Shown piece after piece: positions 9,296 to 18,329 of a stretch of 64,000 bases of DNA (the first letter of the stretch is position 1; each line of letters opens with the position of its first letter). The notes under the pieces were generated by a model. It ran no database searches. It was given only the letters and a program-made list of their open reading frames with translations, and was not told the origin of the DNA. This DNA is from Chloroflexota bacterium (lineage in GTDB: Bacteria > Chloroflexota > Anaerolineae > UBA4142), in contig JAMCQI010000004.1 in assembly GCA_023381515.1 (NCBI GenBank), forward strand, positions 1 to 64,000. The letters are read 5' to 3'. The translations under genes and the position numbers were made by a program.

Positions 9296-10269
9296 TAGAG
9301 GTGATGCATCTTTTTGAGCGAGGCCATGTCTGCCTGCACCATCCGCTCAATCATCTGTTCAAAGGAAACGGTCGGCTCCCATCCTAGCTTTGTGCGTGCC
9401 TTGGTTGCGTCCCCGATGAGGAGGTCCACGTCGGCTGGACGCAGGTCGGCCGGGTTCACATACACATAGCGCTCCCAATCCAAATCGACGCAACCAAAGG
9501 CCACCTCACAGAGGCGGCGAATCGAATGTGTCCGGCCGGTCGCGATCACATAGTCTTCCGGCTTGTCCTGCTGGAGCATCAGGTGCATAGCTCGGACATA
9601 GTCCGGCGCCCAGCCCCAATCCCGTTGAGCATCCAGATTCCCAAGAGGAAGCTTGTCGGCCAGTCCCAGCGCAATCTTGGCGGCGTGATAGGTGACCTTG
9701 TGGGTCGAAAACTCCAGGCCGCGACGCGACGATTCATGATTGAACAAGATGCCGGAGACCGCGAACAGATTGTAGGATTCGCGGTAGTTTACCGTGATCC
9801 AATGCCCGTACACTTTGGCGACGCCGTAAGGGCTGCGCGGATGAAAGGACGTCTTTTCCGTCTGCGGCACCTCGACGACTTTGCCAAACATCTCCGAGGA
9901 GCTGGCCTGATAGAACCGAATCTCGGGGTCGACGATACGGATGGCCTCTAGCATCCGTGTGACGCCGAGCGCCGTAAACTCGCCCGTCAGCACCGGCTGT
10001 TTAAACGAAGTCGGAACGAATGACTGCGCGGCCAAGTTATAGACTTCGGCGGGGCGGTGCTCACGGATGATGTCGATCAGAGAGACGTTATCGAGCAAAT
10101 CGCCTTGAACGATGCAAATCTTGTCCTGGATGTCTTGGATGCGCTCAAAGTTGATCGTCGACGTGCGCCGTACCATGCCGAGGACCTCATAGCCTTGCTC
10201 GAGGAGGTACTCGGCGAGATAACTGCCATCTTGCCCCGTGACCCCGGTGATGAGAGCTTTTTTCGTCAT
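9295..10269 (-). CDS. gmd: GDP-mannose 4,6-dehydratase
   Basis: Short-chain dehydrogenase-type enzyme making GDP-4-keto-6-deoxymannose from GDP-mannose. Length 324 residues. NADP-binding [16 protein letters not shown] is at the N-terminus, and the GMD-type MVRRTST segment follows. The catalytic Ser/Tyr-x3-Lys is seen in SSSEMFGK and [11 protein letters not shown]. Its stop region overlaps glmM and its start overlaps the rmd stop by 4 bp, so gmd and rmd are one unit. No GDP-mannose pyrophosphorylase gene is in the window. Confidence 0.95.
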   Translation of the reverse strand: MTKKALITGVTGQDGSYLAEYLLEQGYEVLGMVRRTSTINFERIQDIQDKICIVQGDLLDNVSLIDIIREHRPAEVYNLAAQSFVPTSFKQPVLTGEFTALGVTRMLEAIRIVDPEIRFYQASSSEMFGKVVEVPQTEKTSFHPRSPYGVAKVYGHWITVNYRESYNLFAVSGILFNHESSRRGLEFSTHKVTYHAAKIALGLADKLPLGNLDAQRDWGWAPDYVRAMHLMLQQDKPEDYVIATGRTHSIRRLCEVAFGCVDLDWERYVYVNPADLRPADVDLLIGDATKARTKLGWEPTVSFEQMIERMVQADMASLKKMHHL

Positions 10270-11231
10270 TCCTCTTTCCTTGGTTGGATTTTCGCCCGCC
10301 AGTAGTCGAGGATGTCACGGAGGCTTGTCTCCAGCGGGATGGTCGGCTGCCAGCCGGTTTGCGCTTGCAGTTTCGCCGCGCTGCAGTACAGGATCGGCGT
10401 ATCCGAGGGCCGCAGGCGCGCCGGGTCTTGTTCGATGCGAATGGGAACGCTGCTCTCTACGAGCATCCGCTCGAGCACCTCGCGGATGGGCCTGGCATGC
10501 CCGCTCCCGATGTTGTAAACCTCGCCCGGAATCCCCCGGTCGAGCGCGAGCCAATAGGCTCGCATCATGTCACGAACGTCGGTGAAATCGCGCGCCGCCG
10601 ACAGATTGCCAACCCGGATGACAGGCTGCCGCCGTCCGGCTTCAATCTCGGCAATTTGCCTGGCAAAATTGGAAGTCACGAACTGGTCGCTCTGCCGCGG
10701 GCCGATGTGATTAGAAGGGCGCACGCGGACGACCGGCAGGTGACGGCTGAGGAAATACTGTAGCCCGAGCAGGTCCTGCGCGACCTTGCTCACTCCATAG
10801 GGACTGTCAGGGTGAAACGGGGTTTCCTCAGTCAGCGGCAGTGAATTTTCGTCCACGCGACCGTATTCTTCCATCGACCCAATGACGAGGACGCGCGGCC
10901 GAGAATCCGACCGGGCGATGCTTTCGAAAAGATTGACTTGGGCGCGAAGATTGACCTCGAGGGTGGCCCAGGGGTCCTGCCACGACGCGGGGGGAAAGGC
11001 CTGGCCGGCCAGATGGAAGATCCGGTCGGGCCGGACCTGCTCTATTAGGGAATCGGCAAAATGCGGGTCTCGCAGGTCACCGGCGATAAAGGTCGCGCGA
11101 CCTTCGAGATGCACAATGTTGTCACAATCGCCATACACTCCACCAAAAACCTGCAAATCGCGCTGCGTCAGCAGAAAATCGGCGAGATGGCTGCCGGCAA
11201 AGCCGTTGATACCCGTAATCAGCGCGCGCAA
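10266..11231 (-). CDS. rmd: GDP-6-deoxy-4-keto-D-mannose reductase (RMD-type)
   Basis: SDR-superfamily reductase expected to turn the GMD product into GDP-D-rhamnose. It has [15 protein letters not shown] for NAD(P) binding, MEEYGRV, and the [11 protein letters not shown] catalytic Tyr-Lys pair. I place the start at TTG 11231, giving [11 protein letters not shown] after GAGGAG at 6 nt spacing. An ATG at 11267 is in frame but lies inside the TATAAT of a good promoter, so it should not be on that transcript. RMD rather than fucose synthase is inferred from similarity and the gmd neighbour. A related NDP-sugar reductase is possible. Confidence 0.85.
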   Translation of the reverse strand: MRALITGINGFAGSHLADFLLTQRDLQVFGGVYGDCDNIVHLEGRATFIAGDLRDPHFADSLIEQVRPDRIFHLAGQAFPPASWQDPWATLEVNLRAQVNLFESIARSDSRPRVLVIGSMEEYGRVDENSLPLTEETPFHPDSPYGVSKVAQDLLGLQYFLSRHLPVVRVRPSNHIGPRQSDQFVTSNFARQIAEIEAGRRQPVIRVGNLSAARDFTDVRDMMRAYWLALDRGIPGEVYNIGSGHARPIREVLERMLVESSVPIRIEQDPARLRPSDTPILYCSAAKLQAQTGWQPTIPLETSLRDILDYWRAKIQPRKEE

Positions 11232-11265
11232 ACGGGGCTCCTCGGATTGAGAATGACTATCGTCC

Positions 11266-11294
11266 ATTATACCTTATCTTGCCGCGTTTCGCAA
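11266..11294 (-). promoter_or_regulatory. Promoter of the rmd-gmd-glmM run
   Basis: On the minus strand TTGCGA, a 17-bp spacer and TATAAT occupy this interval. The -10 overlaps the in-frame ATG at 11267, which is the main reason for placing the rmd start at the downstream TTG. Confidence 0.55.
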
Positions 11295-11374
11295 AGCGAT
11301 TCTGGAAGAGGCGCTTCATTTGCGCTTGAGGGCCATTGAGGCTAGAATAGTCAAAGGGATAACGAGGTGAGTGA

Positions 11375-11884
11375 ATGGATCCCCAATACTGTGCACGGTG
11401 TGGGCACGCGCTACAAGTACGTGAGGTGAGAAATGACCGGGTCCGCCCGGTGTGTCCCGCCTGCGGCTATATCGTCTATCTCAATCCGCCGATTGCGGTT
11501 GGAGTAATTGCAGAGCGATCCGATGGAGAGATTCTTTTGGTCCTGCGCGCGGAGAACCCCGGTCGAGGTCTCTGGGGGCTCCCCGCCGGGTTTATGGAAA
11601 TCGACGAGACGGCCGAGGAGACGGCGCGGAGAGAGTGTCTTGAAGAAACCGGCGTGACGGTGGAACTGGACGGCCTGTGGGGTGTGTGGTCGTATTATCA
11701 CGAGCCGAAACAGAGCTCAGGGGTGCTGATTTTGTATGCAGCGCACGCCGTCGAGGGAACGCCGCGCGCGGCGAGCGACTCGCTCGAGGCTCGTTACTTT
11801 CGCCCTGATGAGATCCCGGACAACTTGCTCGCGTTTGCGACCCATCGTGAGGCATTGGCCAGGTGGAGAAACCGCCCCAAATGA
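11375..11884 (+). CDS. NUDIX hydrolase with N-terminal zinc ribbon
   Basis: Pyrophosphohydrolase of the NUDIX family, 169 residues. A zinc ribbon (CARCG near residue 6, CPACG near 28) precedes the fold, as in NudC-like and ADP-ribose-type enzymes. The NUDIX box is complete: GLPAGFMEIDETAEETARRE, followed by ECLEETG, with catalytic glutamates present. The ATG is preceded by GAGGTG, and a TAGAAT-like -10 lies upstream. It is divergent from rmd and ends 48 bp before holB. The substrate cannot be named. Confidence 0.88.
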   Translation: MDPQYCARCGHALQVREVRNDRVRPVCPACGYIVYLNPPIAVGVIAERSDGEILLVLRAENPGRGLWGLPAGFMEIDETAEETARRECLEETGVTVELDGLWGVWSYYHEPKQSSGVLILYAAHAVEGTPRAASDSLEARYFRPDEIPDNLLAFATHREALARWRNRPK

Positions 11885-11932
11885 CTCCAGCTCCGTTTGC
11901 GGTTTTTGCCCTGAGGTTTGCAAGGTGATAAA

Positions 11933-13057
11933 ATGGCCCTGATGGTCGGGCGTCCAGAAGAGTATCCAAATTGGGGGGTGATTGGACACGAATGGGCCAT
12001 CCGCGGCCTGGCTCGCAGCCTTTCCGCCGATCAGGTAGCTCACGCCTACCTCTTTACGGGTCCGCATGGCATCGGCAAAACCACGCTTGCCCACGCTCTC
12101 GCGCAGGCGCTCGAATGCACGGGCAGCGTCCGACCCTGCGGCGAATGCGCCGCGTGCCGGAAGGTCGCGCGCGATCGACATCCCGACGTCCTCGTGATCG
12201 AAGGAGTTCCGGTGGGCTATGGATCGGAGAACACGGAGGAATCTGAAGAAGATTTGCCGCCTCCACCGCCGCGCAAGAACGACCGTGAGCGCCGAATTCT
12301 CAAAGTCTGGCAGATTCGGACTGTGCGCCGTGCGATCGCGCGGACTCCCTTCGAAGGGCGGTGGAAGATCATCATACTGCGCCGTTTTGAAGAGGCGAAC
12401 GAGAGCGCATCCAATGCGTTTCTGAAGAGCCTTGAAGAGCCGCCACGTCATGTCCGCTTTATCCTCACCGCGCGCGACGCCAGTCTCGTCCTGCCCACGA
12501 TTGCTTCGAGATGCCACGTGCTTGCCTTGCGCCCACTGCCTCTCCCCCAAGTCGAAGACGCGCTCGTTAAACGGTGGCATGTGGAGCCGTCTCAAGCGCA
12601 CCTTTTGGCTCGCCTGTCCGGAGGCAGGTTAGGCTGGGCGGTACGCGCGGCCACCCCAGAGACACGGGGAGTGGACGGGCACACGCTCCTGGAGGAGCGC
12701 CGAGCTCACCTGGAAGATTTGAATCGCGTGCTGCAGATTGGCTATGCCGAACGATTGACTTTTGCGGGCGAGTTCGCCAAGGACAAGAGGAATAAAGAAG
12801 ACCTGCCCGATCTGCTCGAGACGTGGATGGGTTGGTGGCGCGACCTGGTTCTGATTCAGAGTGGGCAGCGGGACCGGATCACGAATGTGGATTTCGAAGA
12901 GAGCTTGAGCACGCAGGCACGGCGCTTGAGCTTGAAGGAGGTCCACGCAGGTCTCAAGGCCACCCGCGCGACGATGCGTTATCTCGAGCAGAACGTGAAC
13001 GCCCGCCTCGCTATAGAGGTTTTGCTGCTCAATTTACCGGGGGATCGAGGCAACTGA
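11933..13057 (+). CDS. holB: DNA polymerase III delta' subunit (clamp loader)
   Basis: AAA+ subunit of the sliding-clamp loader, 374 residues from ATG 11933, which has AAGGTGAT 5-6 nt upstream. Walker A is TGPHGIGKTTLAHAL. The zinc-finger cysteines follow (CGECAACRKVARDRHPD). The later motifs include LEEPPRHVRFILTA and the TIASRCHVL arginine-finger motif. An unusual Glu/Pro-rich insert (EESEEDLPPPPPRK) sits between the zinc finger and the sensor helix. It is followed by ricT, a common neighbour of delta' genes in Gram-positive and related bacteria. Confidence 0.92.
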   Translation: MALMVGRPEEYPNWGVIGHEWAIRGLARSLSADQVAHAYLFTGPHGIGKTTLAHALAQALECTGSVRPCGECAACRKVARDRHPDVLVIEGVPVGYGSENTEESEEDLPPPPPRKNDRERRILKVWQIRTVRRAIARTPFEGRWKIIILRRFEEANESASNAFLKSLEEPPRHVRFILTARDASLVLPTIASRCHVLALRPLPLPQVEDALVKRWHVEPSQAHLLARLSGGRLGWAVRAATPETRGVDGHTLLEERRAHLEDLNRVLQIGYAERLTFAGEFAKDKRNKEDLPDLLETWMGWWRDLVLIQSGQRDRITNVDFEESLSTQARRLSLKEVHAGLKATRATMRYLEQNVNARLAIEVLLLNLPGDRGN

Positions 13058-13212
13058 TAGACGTGTAGCAAACTGGGGGCACGTCACGAGCCGTGTGAAG
13101 GAAGGCGCACGTGCTAGTGCAAGCCATGGTCTTGAGAAAACTTTGCTCGCCGGCTCTGGCTGGCGCACACGCTCTAGAGTGGCCCGTCTGCCTGACAATA
13201 TAGGAGTCCAAT

Positions 13213-14115
13213 ATGACCGCTCATGCCGTCGCAGGTGTTCGCGTCCGACGCCTGCCGCAAATAATCTACTACGACGCTACCGGGTATGAGGACCTGAGCG
13301 TGAATGATTTTGTGATTGTAGACACGGACAGGTGCCGCGAAGCAGCCCGCGTCGTCATCGCACCCCGCCAGCTACAAACCCCGCCCGTCAACACGCCCTT
13401 ACCCCAAATTCTCCGCCGCGCCAACGCCTTTGATCTGTCTCAGTGGCAGCAGTTGAAAATCCATGAACCCGAGGCGCTCGCCGAGTGCAAGGGGCAGGTC
13501 ATAAAGCACAGTCTAGCCATGAGGTTGCTTTCGGCAGAGTATAACTTTGACGGCAGTCATATTACTTTTTACTTTGTGGCGGACGGACGCGTGGATTTTC
13601 GCGCCCTCGTCAGGGACTTGGCCGTCCTCTTTCCGGCGCGGGTAGAATTGTGGCAGATTGGTCCCCGCGACCGCGCCAAGCTCATCGGCGGGCTCGCTCC
13701 TTGCGGCCGCGAGCTATGCTGCGGCAAGTTCCTAGAGGATTTCCCCAAGGCGAGCATCAAAATGGCCAAAGACCAGGACATGCCTCTTGGGCCTAATGCG
13801 GCTACCGGAGTGTGCGGGCGGCCAATGTGCTGCCTGGCTTTTGAGCAAGAGGTGTACCAGGAAGCCAAACCGCGGGTGCCGCGGGTGGGGGAGATAGTCA
13901 CGACGGCACGCGGTTCCGGACGCGTGATTGCGCGCAACATTCTCAAAGATTGCGTCACGGTTCAATTCGAGGATGGCGCGACCGTGACGGTCTGCGCGGG
14001 CGAGGTCCAGAGGACAGGGCGAGGGGGCGCCAACGGGGTCTCAGATGCCGCGGCACATGTGGGAGGCGCGGGGTCTAGCGACCCCGGCGATAAAGAACAA
14101 GAGGCGGACGGCTAG
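13213..14115 (+). CDS. ricT: PSP1-domain protein RicT (YaaT-like)
   Basis: Subunit of the RicAFT-type regulatory complex, which in Bacillus carries Fe-S clusters and tunes RNase Y activity. Length 300 residues. The PSP1 core includes SAEYNFDGSHITFYF and PARVELWQIGPRD. The cysteine motif GRELCCGKFL followed by CGRPMCCLAFE is the family signature. ATG 13213 follows AGGAG. RNase Y is encoded 1.4 kb away on the other strand, a suggestive pairing. The last 45 residues are Gly/Ala-rich and look disordered. Confidence 0.9.
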   Translation: MTAHAVAGVRVRRLPQIIYYDATGYEDLSVNDFVIVDTDRCREAARVVIAPRQLQTPPVNTPLPQILRRANAFDLSQWQQLKIHEPEALAECKGQVIKHSLAMRLLSAEYNFDGSHITFYFVADGRVDFRALVRDLAVLFPARVELWQIGPRDRAKLIGGLAPCGRELCCGKFLEDFPKASIKMAKDQDMPLGPNAATGVCGRPMCCLAFEQEVYQEAKPRVPRVGEIVTTARGSGRVIARNILKDCVTVQFEDGATVTVCAGEVQRTGRGGANGVSDAAAHVGGAGSSDPGDKEQEADG

Positions 14116-14153
14116 CTCCTGCAATCCACACCCAAGGAAAGAGCGGGGAACCA

Positions 14154-15032
14154 TCAACGGTTCCTCGCTCTTTCCTTCTGGATCGCCTCTGCCTTTCGTT
14201 TGAGTGCGTCGACAACTCCGGGAGGGATGCCGACATCGCCCAGACCGCTCATGTGGGCCATTTTGTCGAGGCCGTGAAAGTCGCTTCCTCCCGTCGCAAT
14301 CAGCCCATTTTCGTCCGCAAGATGGAGCAGGGCCGAGCGGGTAGCATCGTCGTACGCGCCATAGTACACTTCTAGCCCCAAGAGTCCGGTCTTGACAAGT
14401 GGTGGGATGTAGTTGGTAACCTCGCGCGGATGCGCGAGAACCGGCACTCCACCGGCCTGCAAAATGAGCCCGACGGCATCCTCGGGGGTCAAGCGAAAGC
14501 GCTCGACATAGGCCGGTCCGTTTCTTCCGATGTACCTGTCAAAGGCCTCGGCAATCGTCGCGACGTGACCGGCCTCCAACAAAGCTTGAGCGACATGCGG
14601 CCGGCCGATCGCGGCATCCCCGGCGATTTCCTTGACACGATCAAAAGAGACGGGCGCGCCGAGGGCGGCGAGCCGCCGCGTCATCTTTTCCGCGCGCCCG
14701 TAGCGCCCTTCGCGGAACTTGTCCAACATGCCCAAAAAACGGGTGTCATGCCAATCGATAAAGTACCCCAGAACGTGAACCTCGCTGTTCGGGACATCCG
14801 CCGAGAGTTCCACGCCTGGGATGACTTGAATGGACATGTTCCGCGCAGCTTCGAGGGCGGCATCGATGCCGGCGACCGAATCGTGGTCCGTCAGCGCGAT
14901 GGTGCCCAGACCGCGCGCGCGCGCCAGACTCACCAGTTCCGGGGGGGACAGTTCGCCGTCAGAAGCTGTGGAATGAGTGTGAAGGTCGACGCCGCCCGCG
15001 GGGGCGGCGCCTCCAAAGGTCCGATTCTCCAT
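14154..15032 (-). CDS. PHP domain phosphoesterase (YciV/RnaM-like)
   Basis: Metal-dependent phosphoesterase of the PHP family, 292 residues. Relatives hydrolyse nucleoside 3',5'-bisphosphates or trim RNA 5' ends. The four PHP motifs are visible: DLHTHSTASDG near residue 16, ALTDHDSVAG near 46, GVELSAD near 73, and a late HPRE and GSDFHG. The family specificity insert lies between residues 100 and 190. It is convergent with ricT and the two stops are 38 bp apart. Confidence 0.87.
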   Translation of the reverse strand: MENRTFGGAAPAGGVDLHTHSTASDGELSPPELVSLARARGLGTIALTDHDSVAGIDAALEAARNMSIQVIPGVELSADVPNSEVHVLGYFIDWHDTRFLGMLDKFREGRYGRAEKMTRRLAALGAPVSFDRVKEIAGDAAIGRPHVAQALLEAGHVATIAEAFDRYIGRNGPAYVERFRLTPEDAVGLILQAGGVPVLAHPREVTNYIPPLVKTGLLGLEVYYGAYDDATRSALLHLADENGLIATGGSDFHGLDKMAHMSGLGDVGIPPGVVDALKRKAEAIQKERARNR

Positions 15033-15074
15033 GTCAGTGTGGAGCGCCAGTGTCCGTGTCGTCGCCCAAAGCTG

Positions 15075-15419
15075 CTACTGGCTGGCAGTGGGCGAGTCAT
15101 TTGGCGGATTGACTTCGTTCGCCTCGGACACAGATTCGGGCAAGGGCGAGACTTGGTTTCGCACTTCTACCGCCAGCTTGACGGCGGTCCGTTCCTCACC
15201 GCTGACATCCACCTCAACAAAGGCCGGGACGCACACGATGTCCAAGCCATCTTGCTGTAGATATCCATGCGCAATGGCAATAGCCTTGATCGCCTGATTA
15301 ACGGCTCCAGCACCGATGGCCTGCACGTCCGCATGTTTATGTTCCCGGATGACACCGGCGATGGCACCTGCCACCGCTGTGGACCGTGACTTGGCAGAGA
15401 CTTTGATGGTGTCCACCAT
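15075..15419 (-). CDS. spoVS: Stage V sporulation protein S (SpoVS-like)
   Basis: Small Alba-like fold protein, 114 residues, named after a Bacillus sporulation regulator but common in non-sporulating Chloroflexota, Thermus and Deinococcus. The core begins IKVSAKSRSTAVAGAIAGV and continues to AIGAGAVNQAIKAIAIA. The C-terminal 25 residues are an extra charged tail. ATG 15419 is preceded by GAGGAG, so the longer upstream frame is rejected. It lies next to RNase Y, a frequent arrangement; an RNA- or DNA-binding role is an inference. Confidence 0.9.
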   Translation of the reverse strand: MVDTIKVSAKSRSTAVAGAIAGVIREHKHADVQAIGAGAVNQAIKAIAIAHGYLQQDGLDIVCVPAFVEVDVSGEERTAVKLAVEVRNQVSPLPESVSEANEVNPPNDSPTASQ

Positions 15420-15558
15420 GGGATAGCTCCTCAGCATATAGAGTCGCGCCCCCGTTCCCGCACGGGCGGGAGTGGCGGGCGCGCAATAAGGTTACCTATC
15501 TTATACACGTAAAACGAAGTGGAATAGTTGCTGTTACGACCCTTCAATACCTTTCTAG

Positions 15559-17088
15559 CTATTTCGCATATTCAAACGAGCGGGTTTCACGAATCACGGT
15601 GACTTTGATCTGACCCGGATACTCGAGGTTGTCTTCGACTTTGCGGGCAATCTGCTTGCAAAGATTGATAGCGCCCAGGTCGTCGATCTCTTCCGGTTTG
15701 ACAATAATGCGAATCTCGCGACCGGCCTGGATAGCATAAGATTGTTGGACGCCCGGGAACGCATTGGCCATAGTCTCGAGGGCTTCGACCCGTTTCAGGT
15801 ATTGCTCCAGAGACTCACGCCGTGCTCCGGGACGCGCCCCACTGATCGCATCCGCGGCAATTACCAACACCGCTTCCAGTGAGTGTGACTCTTCCTCTCC
15901 GTGATGAGAAGCGATAATGTTCGCCACCGGTTCGGGGACGCCGTACTTGCGAGCGATGTCGGCGCCGATGAGCGCGTGGGCGCCGCCGACCTCGTGGGTC
16001 ACGGCTTTGCCGATGTCGTGAAGGAGCGCACCCGCCTTGGCCACTTGGACATCCGCATTGAGCTCAGCGGCGATCATGCCTGCGAGGTGTGCCGTCTCGA
16101 CAACATGCGCAAGAACGTTTTGACCGTAGGAGGTCCGATACTTGAGCTGGCCCAGCAATTTGACGATTTCCGGGTGCAGCCCCGTAATGCCGACCTCCAG
16201 GGCTGCCTGCTCGCCGGCCTCCAGAATGGCCGCATTCACTTCCTCTTCGGCCTTTTCGACGATTTTCTCAATGCGGCCCGGATGGATGCGTCCGTCGCTC
16301 ATCAACTTGGTCAAGGCCACACGCGCCACCTCTCTGCGAACCGGGTTGTGGCTGGAGAGGATGACCGCTTCCGGCGTATCGTCGACGACAAGGTCAACGC
16401 CTGTGGCGATCTCAATCGCACGGATGTTGCGCCCCTGACGGCCGATAATGCGCCCTTTCATCTCATCATTCGGAAGCGGCACGAGTGCGACAGTCGTCTC
16501 CGCGACCTGGTCCGAGGCGATACGTTCAATCGCCGTCGTGAGAATCTCCCGGGCGCGGCGGTCGCCCTCCTCTTTGGCCTGTTGCTCGATCTCACGAATC
16601 AAGCGTGCCGCATCCTGCCGAGTTTCCTTCTCCACTTGTTGCAGCAGGAGGGCTTTAGCCTCGTCGGTGGTCAACCCTGAGATACGCTGCAGTTCCTGGA
16701 GTTGGCGGTTCTGGTTTGCTTCCAGCGCTTCGCGGATATGGTCCAGGTCTTTTTCCTTCTTGTCCAGTTTCTTTTCGCGTCCTTCCAGCATTTCCTGCCG
16801 GCGGTCAATGCTCTCCCGCCGGTGACGCAATCGCTCATCTTCACGCTGCAAGTCCAGACGCTTTTTCTTGTTTTCGTTTTCAGCTTCGTCGCGGAGCTTG
16901 ATCGCTTCGTCTTTCGCCTTGAGGATAATGTCCTTGGACTGCGCTTCGGCTTCGGCCACGCGCTTGTCCGCTTCGACCTGGCGGGCCTTGAGCTGGGTCG
17001 TGGCTAGATTCTGCTGCAGTAAATATCCCGCGGCGAACCCTACAGCTCCGACCAAGACCGCGACAACTAAAATCGCAATGAAATCCAT
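15559..17088 (-). CDS. rny: Ribonuclease Y
   Basis: Membrane-anchored endoribonuclease that starts mRNA decay, 509 residues. Order: an N-terminal transmembrane helix ([20 protein letters not shown]), a long charged coiled coil to about residue 195, a KH domain with the [10 protein letters not shown] motif, and an HD domain with LLHDIGKAV near residue 345. GGAGG lies 5 nt before ATG 17088. The open frame extends further upstream, but that stretch is the recX repeat region read in another frame. RicT, a known modulator of this enzyme, is encoded nearby. Confidence 0.95.
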   Translation of the reverse strand: MDFIAILVVAVLVGAVGFAAGYLLQQNLATTQLKARQVEADKRVAEAEAQSKDIILKAKDEAIKLRDEAENENKKKRLDLQREDERLRHRRESIDRRQEMLEGREKKLDKKEKDLDHIREALEANQNRQLQELQRISGLTTDEAKALLLQQVEKETRQDAARLIREIEQQAKEEGDRRAREILTTAIERIASDQVAETTVALVPLPNDEMKGRIIGRQGRNIRAIEIATGVDLVVDDTPEAVILSSHNPVRREVARVALTKLMSDGRIHPGRIEKIVEKAEEEVNAAILEAGEQAALEVGITGLHPEIVKLLGQLKYRTSYGQNVLAHVVETAHLAGMIAAELNADVQVAKAGALLHDIGKAVTHEVGGAHALIGADIARKYGVPEPVANIIASHHGEEESHSLEAVLVIAADAISGARPGARRESLEQYLKRVEALETMANAFPGVQQSYAIQAGREIRIIVKPEEIDDLGAINLCKQIARKVEDNLEYPGQIKVTVIRETRSFEYAK

Positions 17089-17111
17089 CAAACCTCCAAA
17101 ATTCAAACCAA

Positions 17112-17834
17112 TTAGGAAGGGTCTTTCTCGTCCTGGGACAGCGCACTCTCGCCTTGTGAGAGCGCACTCTCGCCCTGTGAGAGCGCACTCTCGCTTTGTG
17201 AGAGCGCACTCTCGTCTTGCGCGGCTTGCCATAAGCGCTCGACTGCATGGCGGGCAGTCTCATAAGAAAAACCGCGCCGCATCAGAAAGCCGCCCATTTT
17301 GTCCCGGAACTCGCGATGGTCAAGCTCGCGCCAGCGTCGGGCTCGCGCAAGACCGGCGCGATACGCGCTTTCGCTCTCGTCCAGAGAGCCGATCGCTTCG
17401 CGAATCGCGTCGTCCGGGAGTCCCTTGCGCTTGAGCTCAAACCGCAGCGCATAGGCGGCGCGAGGACGAAATTCCTCACGGTTCTCGACCCAAAACTTGG
17501 CAAAGGCCTGGTCGTCCACCAGCCCGACTTCGGCCAAGCGCGCAACTTCCTGCTCCACAACGTCCGGCGCGACCTGTTTCTTGAGCAGGTGTTGTTTCAC
17601 CTCGGCGGTGCTGCGCGGACGCGCCTCGAGAAAGCGGAGCGCCTTTTCATGGGCCGCTTCGAGGGCTTCTCGCCGCTCCATCGCCGTCAGCTCCTCGTCG
17701 CTCAAATGCTGACCGACGTGAAGGGTGGCGGCAAGCGGGGCCGAAAGACCCATGGCGAAACGGTCATCCAAGTAGAGGTTGAACCGGTTGCCATGCCGCG
17801 CTTGCGTTTCAATGGCTGTGATTGTACCCGACAT
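17112..17834 (-). CDS. recX: Regulatory protein RecX with C-terminal heptad repeats
   Basis: Binds RecA filaments and modulates recombination, 240 residues. The tandem three-helix RecX repeats span roughly residues 55-200 and are recognisable in [20 protein letters not shown] and [15 protein letters not shown]. The N-terminal beta segment [19 protein letters not shown] is typical. The last 30 residues are four copies of a seven-residue Ser/Glu/Leu unit (ESALSQG), encoded by 21-bp tandem repeats and not part of the RecX fold. It lies downstream of recA, separated by 495 bp with a strong terminator just before its start. Confidence 0.88.
   Translation of the reverse strand: MSGTITAIETQARHGNRFNLYLDDRFAMGLSAPLAATLHVGQHLSDEELTAMERREALEAAHEKALRFLEARPRSTAEVKQHLLKKQVAPDVVEQEVARLAEVGLVDDQAFAKFWVENREEFRPRAAYALRFELKRKGLPDDAIREAIGSLDESESAYRAGLARARRWRELDHREFRDKMGGFLMRRGFSYETARHAVERLWQAAQDESALSQSESALSQGESALSQGESALSQDEKDPS
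17137..17220 (-). repeat. Four 21-bp tandem repeats inside recX
   Basis: Four consecutive 21-bp units share the core GAGAGCGCACTCTCG on the plus strand and differ only at a few bases. 21 bp is seven codons, so copy-number change keeps frame. Each unit also contains the palindrome GAGAGCGCACTCTC, so it could pair in RNA or DNA. Confidence 0.9.
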
Positions 17835-18329
17835 ATTGCCTTAGAATGCGCTCTCCCAGGACGAGAGAGCCTAAAAAAAAGCTGTGGTCTCTGACCACAG
17901 CGACAAGTGGCACGCGGATGCAAGGCATCCCATGCGCTTCCCGGCTCACACTTCCGAGAGTATTCTTTTCTCCGATGAGCAATGCCGGCGTCGGCGTACC
18001 CAGAGGTACGTGCAAGGACGCCCCGAGAACGCTACCGAGTCAAACAGAGTGGAATATGCCAGCGAAGGGGACAAATCGATCTCGAGCGCGGAAGAAGGCT
18101 ATCGCCGTCCCCGGACTCTTACCCTTATACTCTTTCACCGCCATTCCGCCCACCTCTAAATCCGTGACGCGTTTCGGAATCGGAGATCGCCCTTCTCAAC
18201 CGGACGATCTCGGAAATGTCACTGGGAGTCTCTAGCTGTGATCGCGCCATCGCACAAAGAACATCTGTGCGAAGAGCGCTGTTACGGCAATGCGCCCGCT
18301 GGAGGCGAGCGCATTGTCTTGATTCTAAA
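17835..18329 (-). other. 495-bp recA-recX spacer, structured, no gene supported
   Basis: No protein gene is convincing here. Immediately after recA a hairpin CAATGCGC/GCGCATTG (18288-18316) may end its mRNA, though no T-run follows. A second hairpin CGCACA/TGTGCG is at 18251-18271. GAGATCG/CGATCTC pair at about 18182-18213. The spacer ends with the strong terminator at 17873-17901 and a further GCTCTC/GAGAGC hairpin. This is consistent with an untranslated leader or a small RNA; none of the known bacterial RNAs I tried to recognise (tmRNA, SRP RNA, RNase P RNA) fits. Confidence 0.5.
17873..17901 (-). terminator. Intrinsic terminator just upstream of recX
   Basis: On the minus strand GCTGTGGTC-AGA-GACCACAGC forms a perfect 9-bp stem with a 3-nt loop, followed by eight T. 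It ends only about 40 nt before the recX ATG, so it stops transcripts arriving from the recA side. Confidence 0.85.

Noticed and set aside
13058..13212. Possible RNA gene between holB and ricT
   Set aside because: No cloverleaf or known RNA motif could be drawn; only a ribosome site for ricT is convincing.
17137..17220. Tandem repeats as a CRISPR array
   Set aside because: Units are contiguous, have no spacers, and encode in-frame heptads of RecX.
17089..17232. 48-residue N-terminal extension of RNase Y containing RECALT repeats
   Set aside because: It is the recX 21-bp repeat read in another frame; GGAGG and the membrane helix fix the start at 17088.
17809..18015. 68-codon minus-strand open frame upstream of recX
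   Set aside because: It starts at TTG without a ribosome site, runs through the terminator stem and T-run, and overlaps recX.
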